Of a stretch of DNA of 64,000 bases, positions 54,900-63,940 are shown piece after piece. The notes below the pieces were generated by a model. That model saw only the letters and a program-made list of their open reading frames with translations. It was not told the origin of the DNA and ran no database searches. Position numbers and translations under genes: made by a program. This DNA is from Saprospiraceae bacterium. Its GTDB lineage: Bacteria; Bacteroidota; Bacteroidia; Chitinophagales; Saprospiraceae. Each line of letters begins with the position of its first letter. Positions within the stretch are counted from its first letter, which is position 1. The stretch spans positions 2,789,501 to 2,853,500 of the forward strand of contig JAHCHX010000001.1 of NCBI GenBank assembly GCA_026129545.1. Reading direction: 5' to 3'.

Positions 54900-55793
54900 C
54901 TAATTCTCCCCCGCCAAAAAAGCCGTCGGACTCATGCCTGTCTTTGATTTGAAAAACTTGGTGAAGTGCGAATTGTACTCAAACCCCAATCGGTACGCCA
55001 CTTCCGACACGTTCAGTTCCGGTTTTTTCAGCAAGTTTTTTGCCTCGTTCACCACGAAAAGGTGGATGTGTTCTTGGGCGGTTTTGCCTGTTTCGGCTTT
55101 GAGCAAGTCGCTTAGATATTTTGGCGAAAGGGCGAGTTTTTCGGCGAGCGCCGCCACGGTGGGCAGGCGGTATTCGACTTGCTCATTGGCGTAATTGGCT
55201 GCCAAAGCCTTTTGAAAACGGGCAAAAAGCGAGGAATTGAGCGGCTGACGGTGCAAAAACTGCCGTTTGTAAAAACGTTTGGCATGGACGAACAACGATT
55301 GCAGTTGCGCCACGATGAGTTCGCGGCTGAACTCGTCTTCGTGGGCCAGGTACTCGGCTTCCATCAGGTCGAAATGTTGCCAGACGACCGCTTTTTCCGC
55401 ATCCGAAACGTGCAGCGATTCCCGTACGTCGTAGTCAAAAAAGCCGAGCCGTTTGATGGGGTCGAACAGGGGCGTGTTGAGCAAAAAATCCTCGTGAAAG
55501 GCGATGATGAAGCCCCGCTCGTCGCACTTTGTTTTCTGAAATTCGATGGCCTGCCGGGGTTTGAAAAAAGACAAAGTGCCCTGTGTGTGGTCGTAGCGGC
55601 TGTGTCCGTAGAGGATTTGCCCTTCCACGATTTTTTTGAAAAAAACAAAATACAGGTCGGCCGTGAAGACGGGCAGCTGTTGGTATTGCTCCAGCTCGCA
55701 AGCATCGAAACTCATCAAGTGAAATAGCGGATGCCTCGTTTTCGGAGCCCTGAACGCTTCGAGCAATTGCCCGATGGATTTGAAGTGCAGCAT
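54900..55793 (-). CDS. AraC-family transcriptional regulator
   Basis: Start at 55793 (MLHFKSIGQLLEAFRAPKTR). The N-terminal sensor (LYFVFFKKIVEGQILYGHS, GTLSFFKPRQAIEF) is followed by the AraC DNA-binding domain: LPTVAALAEKLALSPKYLSDLLKAETGK and VSEVAYRLGFEYNSHFTKFFKSKTGMSPTAF. It is close in layout to the AraC gene at 48307 and sits convergent to the aldo/keto reductase and upstream-adjacent to the SDR operon on the same strand. Confidence 0.92.
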   Translation of the reverse strand: MLHFKSIGQLLEAFRAPKTRHPLFHLMSFDACELEQYQQLPVFTADLYFVFFKKIVEGQILYGHSRYDHTQGTLSFFKPRQAIEFQKTKCDERGFIIAFHEDFLLNTPLFDPIKRLGFFDYDVRESLHVSDAEKAVVWQHFDLMEAEYLAHEDEFSRELIVAQLQSLFVHAKRFYKRQFLHRQPLNSSLFARFQKALAANYANEQVEYRLPTVAALAEKLALSPKYLSDLLKAETGKTAQEHIHLFVVNEAKNLLKKPELNVSEVAYRLGFEYNSHFTKFFKSKTGMSPTAFLAGEN

Positions 55794-55867
55794 TTTAATT
55801 TGTGTATTTCCACTGTTTAATCTCACTTATCTGGATAACAGGTAATTTTAAGCATTGACCGTAAACT

Positions 55868-56350
55868 TCATAGTTTTTTCAAAAAATCAAAATAGATTTT
55901 TCCCCTCGCCTCCGCCAAATGGTCGAAAAGAAAACCCAGCGAGCCCATTGCCACCAGCCCAATCCCAATGCCCCGCAGGAGGTCGTTTTTTCCAAAAAAG
56001 AAAAACATCAGCACGCCCGCCGCGACGAGCACGATTTCCACTTTTTTGATGATGGAAAAAGACGACATCACCTTTTTCATGCGGGGGAGTTCTTCCGTCC
56101 GCATTTTTTCGGGGGCGGATTGGTAGAACGAACTGACCCGTGCAATGTCCTTCGGCGTGCGCCAAACCACCCCGGCGCAAATGCTCCCCAGCAATACCGA
56201 AACCAGCAGAGTGACGTAGGCCACGCCTTTCAGAACCGGATTTTGGAGCCATAGAAAATAGCCGGCAACGAGGATGAAAACGATGGCGACCAGCAACCCG
56301 ATGGTGCACTGCGCCTTTTCGCCGTTGAAATATTTCAGGATGCTGTCCAT
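55868..56350 (-). CDS. Small membrane protein, four TM helices
   Basis: 160 residues with four hydrophobic helices: CTIGLLVAIVFILVAGYFLW, VAYVTLLVSVLLGSICAGVV, VEIVLVAAGVLMFFFFG and GIGIGLVAMGSLGFLFDHL. An acidic/basic loop (KDIARVSSFYQSAPEKMRTE) separates the pairs. I recognise no family. It follows the SDR gene by nine bases, so it is probably its co-transcribed partner. Confidence 0.75.
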   Translation of the reverse strand: MDSILKYFNGEKAQCTIGLLVAIVFILVAGYFLWLQNPVLKGVAYVTLLVSVLLGSICAGVVWRTPKDIARVSSFYQSAPEKMRTEELPRMKKVMSSFSIIKKVEIVLVAAGVLMFFFFGKNDLLRGIGIGLVAMGSLGFLFDHLAEARGKIYFDFLKKL

Positions 56351-56359
56351 GCTCGTTTT

Positions 56360-57172
56360 TCAGATTTTGTAAAATGATTTGACCGCTTTTTGCTGGAACG
56401 TGGTCCCGAAGAGCCTTTTGACCGTCCACATCATGCGGGCATCGGACCCGACGAGATAGCGCATCCGGCTGCCCTTCGCGGTCGCCGCCCGAAAAATGAC
56501 CTTAGCCACGGCTTTTGCCTCGGTCGGGATATTGCTTCCGTCGGAGAGTGCCGCCACGAGTTTGTCCTGCAAGCGTTGGTAATCGGGGCTGTCGGTTTTC
56601 ACCATGTCCATGCTCCTGCCGCCGAAGTCGGTTTTCACGCCGCCGGGCTCGATGATTTTCACGTCAATGCCGAGTGGGTTGAGTTCGTAGTTGAGGGATT
56701 CGCTGTACCCTTCGACGGCGAATTTGGTGGCGTGGTAGTACGAAAAAAGCGGGAATGTGACCCTGCCGCCCATGCTCGAAACATTGATGATGCGCCCCGA
56801 CCGGTTCGCCCGGAAGTGCGGCAAAACGGCGTTCGTCACTGCCATCACGCCAAAAACATTGACATCGAACTGTCTGCGGATGTCCGCCTCGCCGATAAAT
56901 TCCGCCACGCCAGCTAGTCCGTAGCCCGCATTGTTGACCAAAACGTCAATTTTGCCGAAGGCGGCGATGGTTTTCCGCACCGCTTCGGCGATGGATGCCT
57001 CGTCCTGTACGTCGAGGCGGATGAGCTTGAGATTGGCGCTTTCCCGGAGCTCTTTTTCATCTTCCGGCTTGCGCATCGTGGCTGCCACGTTCCAGCCTTT
57101 TTCCGAAAAATACTTAGCGGCGGCTTTGCCGATTCCGCTGCTGCTGCCCGTGATGAGAATTGTCTTTTTCAT
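56360..57172 (-). CDS. SDR-family oxidoreductase
   Basis: Classical short-chain dehydrogenase of 270 residues: TGSSSGIGKAAAKYF (cofactor loop TGxxxGIG), LIRLDVQDEASI, VLVNNAGYGLAG (NNAG), INVSSMGGRVTFPLFSYYHATKFAVEG with Ser, Tyr and Lys of the catalytic tetrad. The Arg-rich positions suggest NADP use. A CAACTTTG element lies at 57208-57201. Substrate unknown; the neighbours are an AraC regulator and an aldo/keto reductase. Confidence 0.92.
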   Translation of the reverse strand: MKKTILITGSSSGIGKAAAKYFSEKGWNVAATMRKPEDEKELRESANLKLIRLDVQDEASIAEAVRKTIAAFGKIDVLVNNAGYGLAGVAEFIGEADIRRQFDVNVFGVMAVTNAVLPHFRANRSGRIINVSSMGGRVTFPLFSYYHATKFAVEGYSESLNYELNPLGIDVKIIEPGGVKTDFGGRSMDMVKTDSPDYQRLQDKLVAALSDGSNIPTEAKAVAKVIFRAATAKGSRMRYLVGSDARMMWTVKRLFGTTFQQKAVKSFYKI

Positions 57173-57343
57173 TTTTTTACAAAATTTGATTTTGATGGGG
57201 CAAAGTTGTGGGCAGGGCAGCGGCGGGCTGTTATACTTATGGCGAAAAGGCTTTTCTTTTTAGGGGAAACTTGGAGCGAGCCGTTCATTGGGGTTAGTTC
57301 TGAAAGTTTCGGGAACGCATTCGGCCATGCCGCTGCTTGTCCA

Positions 57344-58501
57344 TCATTTCGCCAGCACCTTCACCTCCACCCGCTGATTCGCGCGGTCGGCTTCTTCGGA
57401 AACGACATTGATGCGTGGCTGGGTTTTCCCGTAGCCTTTATATGTGACTCGGTCGGCTTCGACGCCATTATCGGTCAGGTAGCGCATGACGGAGCGGGCG
57501 CGGTTGGTGGATAGTTCGGTGGCGAAACGGTCGCTGGGTCGCAGGTTGGTGTGGCCGCCAACTTCTATTTTCAGGCCGGGGTGGCGCTTCATGAAGCTCG
57601 CCAGAGCGGCAAGTGTGCGGTAGGAGGCGGTGTCGAGCTGGTAGCTGTCAGCTTTGAAATAGACGTGGCCGAGCTCGAGAGTGCTGCCGACGCGCAGTTT
57701 TTCAATCTCGGGGTCGCGGCCAGCCTCGAACACGGTATTTTCTTTATCCGCTGTAGGCTTGGCGGAGACGGGCTTTTGTGTCTCGACCTTTGTGTTCGGC
57801 TTGGCTTCGGGTTTGGGTTTCGCTGGCGCGGCTGCTTTTGCTGGAGGGGTCGGCTCTGGGGTCGGTGCGAATTCAATCACAATCTTGGCACTCAGGTAGG
57901 CGTGGCTGCCATCGAACGCAAGGCTGACGGCTTCGACCAGTATTGTGTTGGTGACGTTGGTGAAAAAGTAGTCCGTCACGTCGTAAGTGTAGATTCTGTC
58001 GAACATGAAGCCGCTCACGCTGCGGAAAAGGAACCATTTGTCGTACCCGTCTTTCAGTTTTCCATCGCGCTTTTCGACACTAACCAGCCGCTTATTGATA
58101 TAGACGCGGGCCACATCGTCGCAGTTGATTTCCAGCGTGATTTTTTGGATAGGTTCGGCACCGAGCGTCACAGTCTTGCGAAACTGGTAGGCCTCCCCTT
58201 CCCCGTCAGCTTTGCGGTTGCGCCAGATGGGCACGGTGCCGGGCACGAGCTTCCCTCGCCCGTTATGTTCTGCGGCCACCGCCTTGTAGGTCCCGCCGAG
58301 CAGCGGCGACGTTGGTGAGGCTATCCGTTCTGCCGACAGCGGGTATTCGCCAAACTTCGTTTTCTGGCCGCTGACATCCCAAGTATTGTCGGTCACAATT
58401 GTGAGCGGTGGTTTACCCGTTTGTTTTTTATGGGTCGGAACGAAACCCGACGCGACAAAAAAAGTCGCCACGAGGGCGTAAGCAGTGAATCGAAACAGCA
58501 T
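57344..58501 (-). CDS. OmpA-family protein with N-terminal galactose-binding-like domain
   Basis: Start at 58501 (MLFRFTAYALVATFFVASGF, signal peptide). Residues of about 30-215 look like a beta-sandwich (AYQFRKTVTLGAEPIQKITLEINCDDVARVYINKRLV, resembling carbohydrate-binding discoidin-like folds). A Pro/Ala/Lys-rich linker (about 220-265) leads to the OmpA domain (about 280-385): YFKADSYQLDTASYRTLAALASFM, LKIEVGGHTNLRPSDRFATELSTNRARSVMRYL and ADRANQRVEVKVL. It probably anchors an extracytoplasmic binding domain to peptidoglycan. Confidence 0.85.
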   Translation of the reverse strand: MLFRFTAYALVATFFVASGFVPTHKKQTGKPPLTIVTDNTWDVSGQKTKFGEYPLSAERIASPTSPLLGGTYKAVAAEHNGRGKLVPGTVPIWRNRKADGEGEAYQFRKTVTLGAEPIQKITLEINCDDVARVYINKRLVSVEKRDGKLKDGYDKWFLFRSVSGFMFDRIYTYDVTDYFFTNVTNTILVEAVSLAFDGSHAYLSAKIVIEFAPTPEPTPPAKAAAPAKPKPEAKPNTKVETQKPVSAKPTADKENTVFEAGRDPEIEKLRVGSTLELGHVYFKADSYQLDTASYRTLAALASFMKRHPGLKIEVGGHTNLRPSDRFATELSTNRARSVMRYLTDNGVEADRVTYKGYGKTQPRINVVSEEADRANQRVEVKVLAK

Positions 58502-58603
58502 AGTATGTTTTTGTGAGTTGAATACGGTTTCAGAGATGTTGCTCATTTGGCCCTCATTTTCAAGAATTTTTGTAAAAACATAGGCAGGAGAGCAGACATT
58601 GAA

Positions 58604-58688
58604 TTTTGACAGGATTTACAAGGTTTACAGGGTTTTTCGCAGCGAAGCCGCCTCATTGAACCTGTAAATCTTGTAAATCCTGTCAAAA
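58604..58688. repeat. Long inverted repeat built of 'aggatttaca' units
   Basis: Left arm 58604-58631 and right arm 58661-58688, 28 bases each, pair completely in RNA (one G-U). Each arm is itself an internal tandem of TTTACAGG/TTTACAAGG-like units. Likely a dispersed REP-like element. Confidence 0.8.
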
Positions 58689-58724
58689 ACATATAAGCCT
58701 GTCAACTGAGTTTTCTGCGCTTGT

Positions 58725-58743
58725 AGGCTGACTAAGTTTTTAC
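58725..58743 (+). mobile_element. Solo right end of the IS66 element
   Basis: AGGCTGACTAAGTTTTTAC matches the right inverted repeat at 53646-53664 in 18 of 19 positions. No transposase or left end accompanies it. Confidence 0.6.
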
Positions 58744-58919
58744 GAATGTCGGTGATTTTTTGATTTTTCACGGCACCTAACACTCCTCGAGTAGAGGGGC
58801 GCCTGACAATTTGGTTCCGCTACCGATTGGCTCGCCTTGCTCGGTGTTTTCATCAAGCAAGGTGGGAAATTAGTAAAAGGTAAGTCATCGTGTTTGCGAG
58901 GGATAACCCAAAGGACAAC

Positions 58920-58927
58920 TTTCTTTG
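58920..58927 (+). promoter_or_regulatory. -7-like element for the TonB receptor
   Basis: TTTCTTTGCCCCTC, identical over 14 bases to the acpP element. It lies 26 bases before the ATG at 58953 and downstream of the alternative GTG, supporting the later start. Confidence 0.35.
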
Positions 58928-58952
58928 CCCCTCAATCGCTCTTTGTAAAGGA

Positions 58953-61064
58953 ATGAAGAAAAAATCTACGCTCCTACTGCTCCCATGCGCCGCCGTTTGC
59001 ATTTTTCTTGCAGCCCCCAATCCAGTTTTTGGGCAGTCGGCTCCATCCATTGACTCATTGCACCAGATTCAGGAAGTTGTGGTGCAGGGTTATTTGTCGC
59101 GGCAGCCCCTGTTGCAAACACCCGCATCCATTGGAATTGTCAATAACGAGCAATTGGGTCAACGCGCTGCTCATTCGTTGGTACCTGTGTTGAACCTCAT
59201 ACCCGGCGTGCGGATGGAGGAGCGCTCTCCGGGCAGTTATCGCCTGTCCATTCGAGGAAGCCTGCTGCGCTCACCCTTTGGCGTGCGCAACGTGAAGGTG
59301 TATATGGACGAGTTTCCTTTGACCGACGCGGGTGGCAACACCTACATCAATTTGCTCGATGCCAACGCGATTGAACGCATCGAAATACTCAAAGGCCCTG
59401 ATGGCAGTTTGTTCGGGGCAAATTCGGGAGGCGTTGTGTTGCTTGATTTGAAAGGCCAAAAAAGAGACAGCAGTGAGGTATCGCTTGGCTTGAATGGAGG
59501 CTCCTACGGGTTGTTTCACGAAAACGCAGCGTTGAAAATTTCATCGGGGAAGTCTCAGTTTTCTTTCAATCAGGCTTATCAACGCTCGGACGGCTACCGC
59601 GAAAATACCGCTATGAAACGGCATTATCTGCAAGCCGCCGAACGCTGGTCATATAGAAACAACAACAGCGTGAAGTTATTGGCTTTTTATTCCGACTTGC
59701 AGTACAGAACACCCGGAGGCCTGACACAAGCACAATACGATGCGAACCCGCGACAAGCACGACTAGCCGCAGGACCAAACCCCGGGGCAGTAGAGCAGCA
59801 GGCTGGTATTTACAACAAAACATTTTTCGCGGGCATCACGAATGAACTCCATCTTCCGGGCAATCTTCGCTATGTCGCCTCTGTTTTTGGTACTAATACC
59901 GATTTTGAAAACCCGTTTATCACGAACTACGAAATAAGAAATGAAAAGAACTTGGGCATCAGAACGTACATGGAACTCGCCGGCAAGGAAAATTCAAACT
60001 TAAACTGGAAATGGAATCTCGGGCTGGAAGGCCAGAAGGGATGGCAGGATATCTCGAATTATCAAAACAATGGAGGCACCGCAGGCGCGCAACTGGCCCA
60101 AGACGAATTCGATATTGCTCAGATATTTTATTTTACAAGACTGACTACCACCGTCAAGGAGCGTCTGACCACCGAGTTGGCGGTCAGCCTGAACAAGTAC
60201 AAATATTCATACACAGGCTCATCCGAAGGCGACCGAAGATTTGCTGACCAATGGATGCCCCGCTTCGCTGTGAGTTACTTGCTTACGTCCGACTTTGCGA
60301 TTCGTGCCACGCTGAGTCGTGGTTACTCCCCGCCCACACTTGCCGAAATCAGGCCGTCCAACAATGTGATTAATACATCGCTTCAACCCGAATCGGGCTG
60401 GAACAGAGAAGTCGGCCTTCGGCTAACGACATGGAAAGACAGACTACAAATGGATGCATCTGTGTTTCGTTATGACTTGACGAATGCCATCGTGCGTAGG
60501 TTAGACCAAAGTGGGGCGGAGTATTTTGCAAACGCCGGAGGCACAAAGCAAACTGGTGTCGAGTCAATCATCACAGCATGGCTGCTCGCGCCCAAAAGGA
60601 CAGGTGTGATACGGGCGATGCAGATGACCGGAAGTTATACCTACAGCCGCTTTTTATTCAGCAACTATCAGGACGCAACTACGGATTATTCAGGCAACAG
60701 CCTTACAGGCGTCCCGCAGACTGTGATGGTATTGGGAATTACAATGCGGTTTCCGCAGGATGTCAGTTTGTTTGTGGAATCAAACTCCACCGCGCGTTTG
60801 CCATTGAACGACGGCAACACTGTGTATGCCAGCAAGTACAATTTGTTGCAAGCAAAAGTGTGTTGGTCGGGACTTCGGGTAAAAAGAGTGGGGATAGAGA
60901 TGTTCGCAGGTGCAGACAATATCCTGAATGAAAAGTATAGTCTGGGAAATGACATCAATGCCTTTGGAGGGCGATATTTCAATGCAGCCGCTCCTTTGAA
61001 TTTTTATGGCGGGGTGAATTTCAGTTTTCGGCTTGGCCTTCATCGTGTTTTCATTTTTTGGTAG
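58953..61064 (+). CDS. TonB-dependent outer-membrane receptor
   Basis: Start at 58953 (MKKKSTLLLLPCAAVCIFLA, signal peptide). The TonB-box region IQEVVVQGY is followed by the plug (PASIGIVNNEQLGQRAAHSL, IPGVRMEERSPGSYRLSIRG, RIEILKGPDGSLFGANSGGVVLLDLKG) and the 22-strand barrel ending in an aromatic (FIFW). At 703 residues it is of FecA/siderophore-receptor size, without the carboxypeptidase-like extension of SusC proteins. Likely substrate is an iron complex or similar; no riboswitch or partner gene tells more. Confidence 0.93.
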   Translation: MKKKSTLLLLPCAAVCIFLAAPNPVFGQSAPSIDSLHQIQEVVVQGYLSRQPLLQTPASIGIVNNEQLGQRAAHSLVPVLNLIPGVRMEERSPGSYRLSIRGSLLRSPFGVRNVKVYMDEFPLTDAGGNTYINLLDANAIERIEILKGPDGSLFGANSGGVVLLDLKGQKRDSSEVSLGLNGGSYGLFHENAALKISSGKSQFSFNQAYQRSDGYRENTAMKRHYLQAAERWSYRNNNSVKLLAFYSDLQYRTPGGLTQAQYDANPRQARLAAGPNPGAVEQQAGIYNKTFFAGITNELHLPGNLRYVASVFGTNTDFENPFITNYEIRNEKNLGIRTYMELAGKENSNLNWKWNLGLEGQKGWQDISNYQNNGGTAGAQLAQDEFDIAQIFYFTRLTTTVKERLTTELAVSLNKYKYSYTGSSEGDRRFADQWMPRFAVSYLLTSDFAIRATLSRGYSPPTLAEIRPSNNVINTSLQPESGWNREVGLRLTTWKDRLQMDASVFRYDLTNAIVRRLDQSGAEYFANAGGTKQTGVESIITAWLLAPKRTGVIRAMQMTGSYTYSRFLFSNYQDATTDYSGNSLTGVPQTVMVLGITMRFPQDVSLFVESNSTARLPLNDGNTVYASKYNLLQAKVCWSGLRVKRVGIEMFAGADNILNEKYSLGNDINAFGGRYFNAAAPLNFYGGVNFSFRLGLHRVFIFW

Positions 61065-61073
61065 TGGAAATTT

Positions 61074-61351
61074 TTACCCGGCAACATTTAAATTGTAGTG
61101 GTATGCGAAGCGTTTGAAGTGCAGATTTAGCATATACTCCTTTTTGGAGAAGGAGAGGGTTTTTCTCGGACGAGCCGGCTGATGCGCTGGCACAAGGTGT
61201 TGTTCAGCCTTTCGACATGGTTGGTCAGCCCGGTCTCTTTGCCGACCATGAAGTGTGTCTCGCTGGGCAAACATTGATACGCCGTCCAAAAATCGCTGAA
61301 ACTCAGACATTTTTGGTACTCGTAGGGGAGTTTGCGCCAAAAATGCCGAAA
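61074..61351 (-). pseudogene. IS1-family transposase remnant, frameshifted
   Basis: One minus-strand frame reads WRKLPYEYQKCLSFSDFW, then VGKETGLTNHVERLNNTL and CQRISRLVR. The continuation RKTLSFSKKEYMLNLHFKRF AYHYN lies in another frame after the A-run near 61155. Together they are the C-terminal half of an IS1 transposase (family pattern GKE(T/S)GQTNHxERFNNTLRQR, then LVRKTLSFSK). The N-terminal half is missing; homology begins right after the TruC-like gene stop codon. Confidence 0.85.
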
Positions 61352-61352
61352 C

Positions 61353-62084
61353 TTACAGAAGGGTAGGATTGACGTGGATGTCTTCTGGCAAAAAACCACT
61401 TAGCGCCGTGATGCCCAACGCTCGCTCAAATTCCGCATCCACCGGCGCTCGAACGACCGTCTGCGATTCGAGATACGGATGTCGAAACTCCAACGATACC
61501 GCATGGAGCAACATACGTTTCATGCCAAATACTTCCCGAAAATAGGTGTTCTGCTTCACATCGCCGTGGCGCGTGTCGCCGATGACCGGGTAGTTGAGGT
61601 GAGCAAAATGTTTCCTGATTTGGTGTCGGCGTCCTGTTTCCAATTGTGCCTCCATCAGCGAAAAACGAGCTGTTTTGTAGCGCAGTCCTATGGGGGCATC
61701 TATCTCCGATGTGCCAAGCCGCATGAAGTGGGTCACTGCTGGAAGCCTGCCCTTGCCACTATCGGGGTCGTCGAGGGCGTAGTCAATTGTCCCGTTTTCG
61801 GGTGGCCAGCCGCGCACTATCGCCAGATATTTTTTGGTGACCGATTTATCCATCATTTGCTCTCCCAAACGCCCCGCCGCTTCTGACGTTTTCCCAAAAA
61901 TCAACACCCCGGAGGTAGCCCTATCCAGACGATGCACGGGAAATATGCGCAGTCCGAGTTGGTCGCGCAGCAGCTGCACCACAAACACCGTGTCCTCGCT
62001 GATGCGTGTGCGGTGCATGAGCAAACCCGGCGGTTTGTTGATGGCCACAAAATGCTCGTCGGAGTAAAGAATGGGGAAGGACAT
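61353..62084 (-). CDS. TruC-like pseudouridine synthase
   Basis: RluA-family enzyme: ILYSDEHFVAINKPPGLLMH, the catalytic HRLDRATSGVLIFGKT (Asp), LETGRRHQIRKHFAHLNYPVIGDTRHGD. The 'YPVIGDTRHGD' form and size (243 residues) favour TruC, which modifies U65 of tRNA. The IS1 remnant begins directly behind the stop, so the last few residues may have been altered by the insertion. Confidence 0.88.
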   Translation of the reverse strand: MSFPILYSDEHFVAINKPPGLLMHRTRISEDTVFVVQLLRDQLGLRIFPVHRLDRATSGVLIFGKTSEAAGRLGEQMMDKSVTKKYLAIVRGWPPENGTIDYALDDPDSGKGRLPAVTHFMRLGTSEIDAPIGLRYKTARFSLMEAQLETGRRHQIRKHFAHLNYPVIGDTRHGDVKQNTYFREVFGMKRMLLHAVSLEFRHPYLESQTVVRAPVDAEFERALGITALSGFLPEDIHVNPTLL

Positions 62085-62103
62085 GGCGCGAAGATACGAA
62101 GCG

Positions 62104-62931
62104 TCAGGCCCGCATTCGCGTCGCCTCTTTTATTTCGGCGTGGAGTATATCGTAGAGCAAATCATGGTAGAGCGGGAAGTCTGGCAGATTATTGTGACCA
62201 GCCCCGTTGATGGGGTGCAGGGTGATTTGTTCCGGCACAAGGGCTTTGAGCATCTCGCTCTGGCGGAATGGGATGAGCCGGTCTTTCACCCCATGCAGTA
62301 TATGGATGGGACATTGAACCTTCCTGATGAAACGGTCGGTTCGGATATGATAGCGCAGCAGCCAACGAATCGGCAGAATAAACCCGTAGCGTGATATGTG
62401 GTAGAGAAACGAATAATAAGGGCAATCAAGAATGAGAATGTGCGGTTGATTCCAAGAGGCGATGCGAGCGGCCAACCCGCTTCCGAGCGAACGCCCATAC
62501 AACACGATGCGCTCCTCGCCATACTCTCGAGCCAGCCATTTGTACACCTGCTGCAAGTCGGCATACAGTATTTGTTCCGTGCGTCGGCCCTTGCTTTTGC
62601 CAAACCCCCGATAGTCGAGAATGAAAAAATCGTAGCCTTTGCCCACAAAGTCCTTTGCGAACTTGCCCCAACCCTTGATGCTGCGCGAGTTGCCCTTGAT
62701 ATAAAAAACCACCCCCTTGCTATTGGGCACGCGAAAATGAAGCGCGTTCACCACACCGCCATCCTCCATGTCGAAATTGACCTCAGTGAATGGAAAAGGG
62801 TATTGGTAAGAAAACCACTTGGGCAGCCGTTCGGGGCGAAAAAAAAACAAATCTTGCGCGAAGTAAAACACCACGCACAGACCGACGTACACCACGCCCA
62901 CCCAAGAGAGTATGCTTATCCAGAACACCAT
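62104..62931 (-). CDS. Membrane-anchored alpha/beta hydrolase (S33-like, ABHD17/YqkD type)
   Basis: One N-terminal TM helix (ILSWVGVVYVGLCVVFYFA) is followed by an alpha/beta hydrolase: GVVFYIKGNSRSIKGWGKF, FFILDYRGFGKSKG, nucleophile YGRSLGSGLAARI (Ser), acid HGVKDRLIPFRQ (Asp) and GAGHNNLPDF (His). The full triad is visible. Proteins of this layout are thioesterases or lipases of unknown bacterial substrate. It lies 19 bases upstream of the TruC-like gene on the same strand. Confidence 0.88.
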   Translation of the reverse strand: MVFWISILSWVGVVYVGLCVVFYFAQDLFFFRPERLPKWFSYQYPFPFTEVNFDMEDGGVVNALHFRVPNSKGVVFYIKGNSRSIKGWGKFAKDFVGKGYDFFILDYRGFGKSKGRRTEQILYADLQQVYKWLAREYGEERIVLYGRSLGSGLAARIASWNQPHILILDCPYYSFLYHISRYGFILPIRWLLRYHIRTDRFIRKVQCPIHILHGVKDRLIPFRQSEMLKALVPEQITLHPINGAGHNNLPDFPLYHDLLYDILHAEIKEATRMRA

Positions 62932-63108
62932 GTGAGGTCTTCGTTTGCGCGAATGTAACGGCCTTCAGGTGATGTGACCAAAATTTGGGCACCGACTTTT
63001 TTGGCAAACACTCGCTGTTAATCTTTGGCTAATCCCAACCGACGTGCGGTTGCCTTGCGTCTGTTTCATCGTTTATAGCCCGAACCATACCACAACGCAC
63101 TTTTATCC

Positions 63109-63837
63109 ATGCTTAAAAAATCACTCTTGCTCGTCATCGCCCTCCTGACCCTCCAACTTGGCAATGCCCAATTGGATGGGTTAATCAAAAAAACTGAAAA
63201 AGCCCTCAAAGGGGGCGGGCTTTCCCAAGAAGAGGCCGGAAACGGCCTGAAAGAAGCGCTCAACGCTGGCATAAGCGAAGCCGTGGACTTCCTTTCCGCC
63301 AAAGACGGCTACTTTAAAAGCCCGTACAAAATCCTCGTCCCGGAAGAAGCCCAAGTGGTGGTGGACAAGCTCAAGACCGTGCCGGGCTTCACCAACATCG
63401 AAGCTGACCTGACAGAGCGCATGAACCGCGCCGCCGAGGATGCCGCCACCAAAGCAAAACCCATTTTCATGTCCGCCATCAAGAAAATGACTTTTCAGGA
63501 CGCGCTCAACATCCTCATGGGCAATCAGGACGCAGCCACCCGATATTTGGAAAAAACGACCAGCACCCAGCTCTACACGGAGTTTTTGCCCGTCATTCAA
63601 AGCTCGCTGGACAAAGTGAACGCACGCGAATACTGGCGCAACGCCGTCACGGCCTACAACAAACTTCCGCTTGTCACCAAGACCAACCCAGAGCTAGATG
63701 ACCACGTCACCAAGAAAGCGCTGGTAGGGATGTTCAGCCTTGTCGAAAAAAAGGAAAAAGGCATTCGCACCGATGTCGGACAGCGCAACAGCCCCTTGTT
63801 GAAAAAAGTCTTTGCCGAGCAAGACAAGAAAAAATAG
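63109..63837 (+). CDS. DUF4197-family secreted protein
   Basis: Signal peptide MLKKSLLLVIALLTLQLGNAQ. The body is an all-helical DUF4197 domain: GLSQEEAGNGLKEALNAGISEAVDFLSAKDGYF, VPEEAQVVVDKLKTVPGF, MTFQDALNILMGNQDAATRYLEKTTS and ALVGMFSLVEKKEKGIRTD. Length 242 is typical. Function is unknown. A strong bidirectional terminator follows. Confidence 0.9.
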   Translation: MLKKSLLLVIALLTLQLGNAQLDGLIKKTEKALKGGGLSQEEAGNGLKEALNAGISEAVDFLSAKDGYFKSPYKILVPEEAQVVVDKLKTVPGFTNIEADLTERMNRAAEDAATKAKPIFMSAIKKMTFQDALNILMGNQDAATRYLEKTTSTQLYTEFLPVIQSSLDKVNAREYWRNAVTAYNKLPLVTKTNPELDDHVTKKALVGMFSLVEKKEKGIRTDVGQRNSPLLKKVFAEQDKKK

Positions 63838-63876
63838 CAGGGAAATGCCCGCGCGACTACCTGTTTTTTAAACACA

Positions 63877-63913
63877 GAAAGCCGCAAGAGTTTGGGACAC
63901 TCTTGCGGCTTTC
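63877..63913. terminator. 15-bp bidirectional terminator
   Basis: Arms 63877-63891 (GAAAGCCGCAAGAGT) and 63899-63913 pair perfectly over a 7-base loop, between the DUF4197 gene and the convergent gene entering from the right edge. Confidence 0.85.
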
Positions 63914-63940
63914 GCCTTTAAACCAATGGAAATCAAATAA

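Larger units (their letters stand above)
58502..58952. other. 451-bp divergent intergenic region with repeat elements
   Basis: Contains a 28-bp-arm inverted repeat (58604-58688), a stray copy of the IS66 right end (58725-58743) and the promoter-like TTTCTTTG for the TonB receptor (58920-58927). No gene is supported. Confidence 0.6.

Noticed and set aside
58780..58952. Possible riboswitch (cobalamin or TPP) before the TonB receptor
   Set aside because: I looked for the conserved B12-box and TPP core strings; only loose purine-rich similarity is present and no convincing fold.
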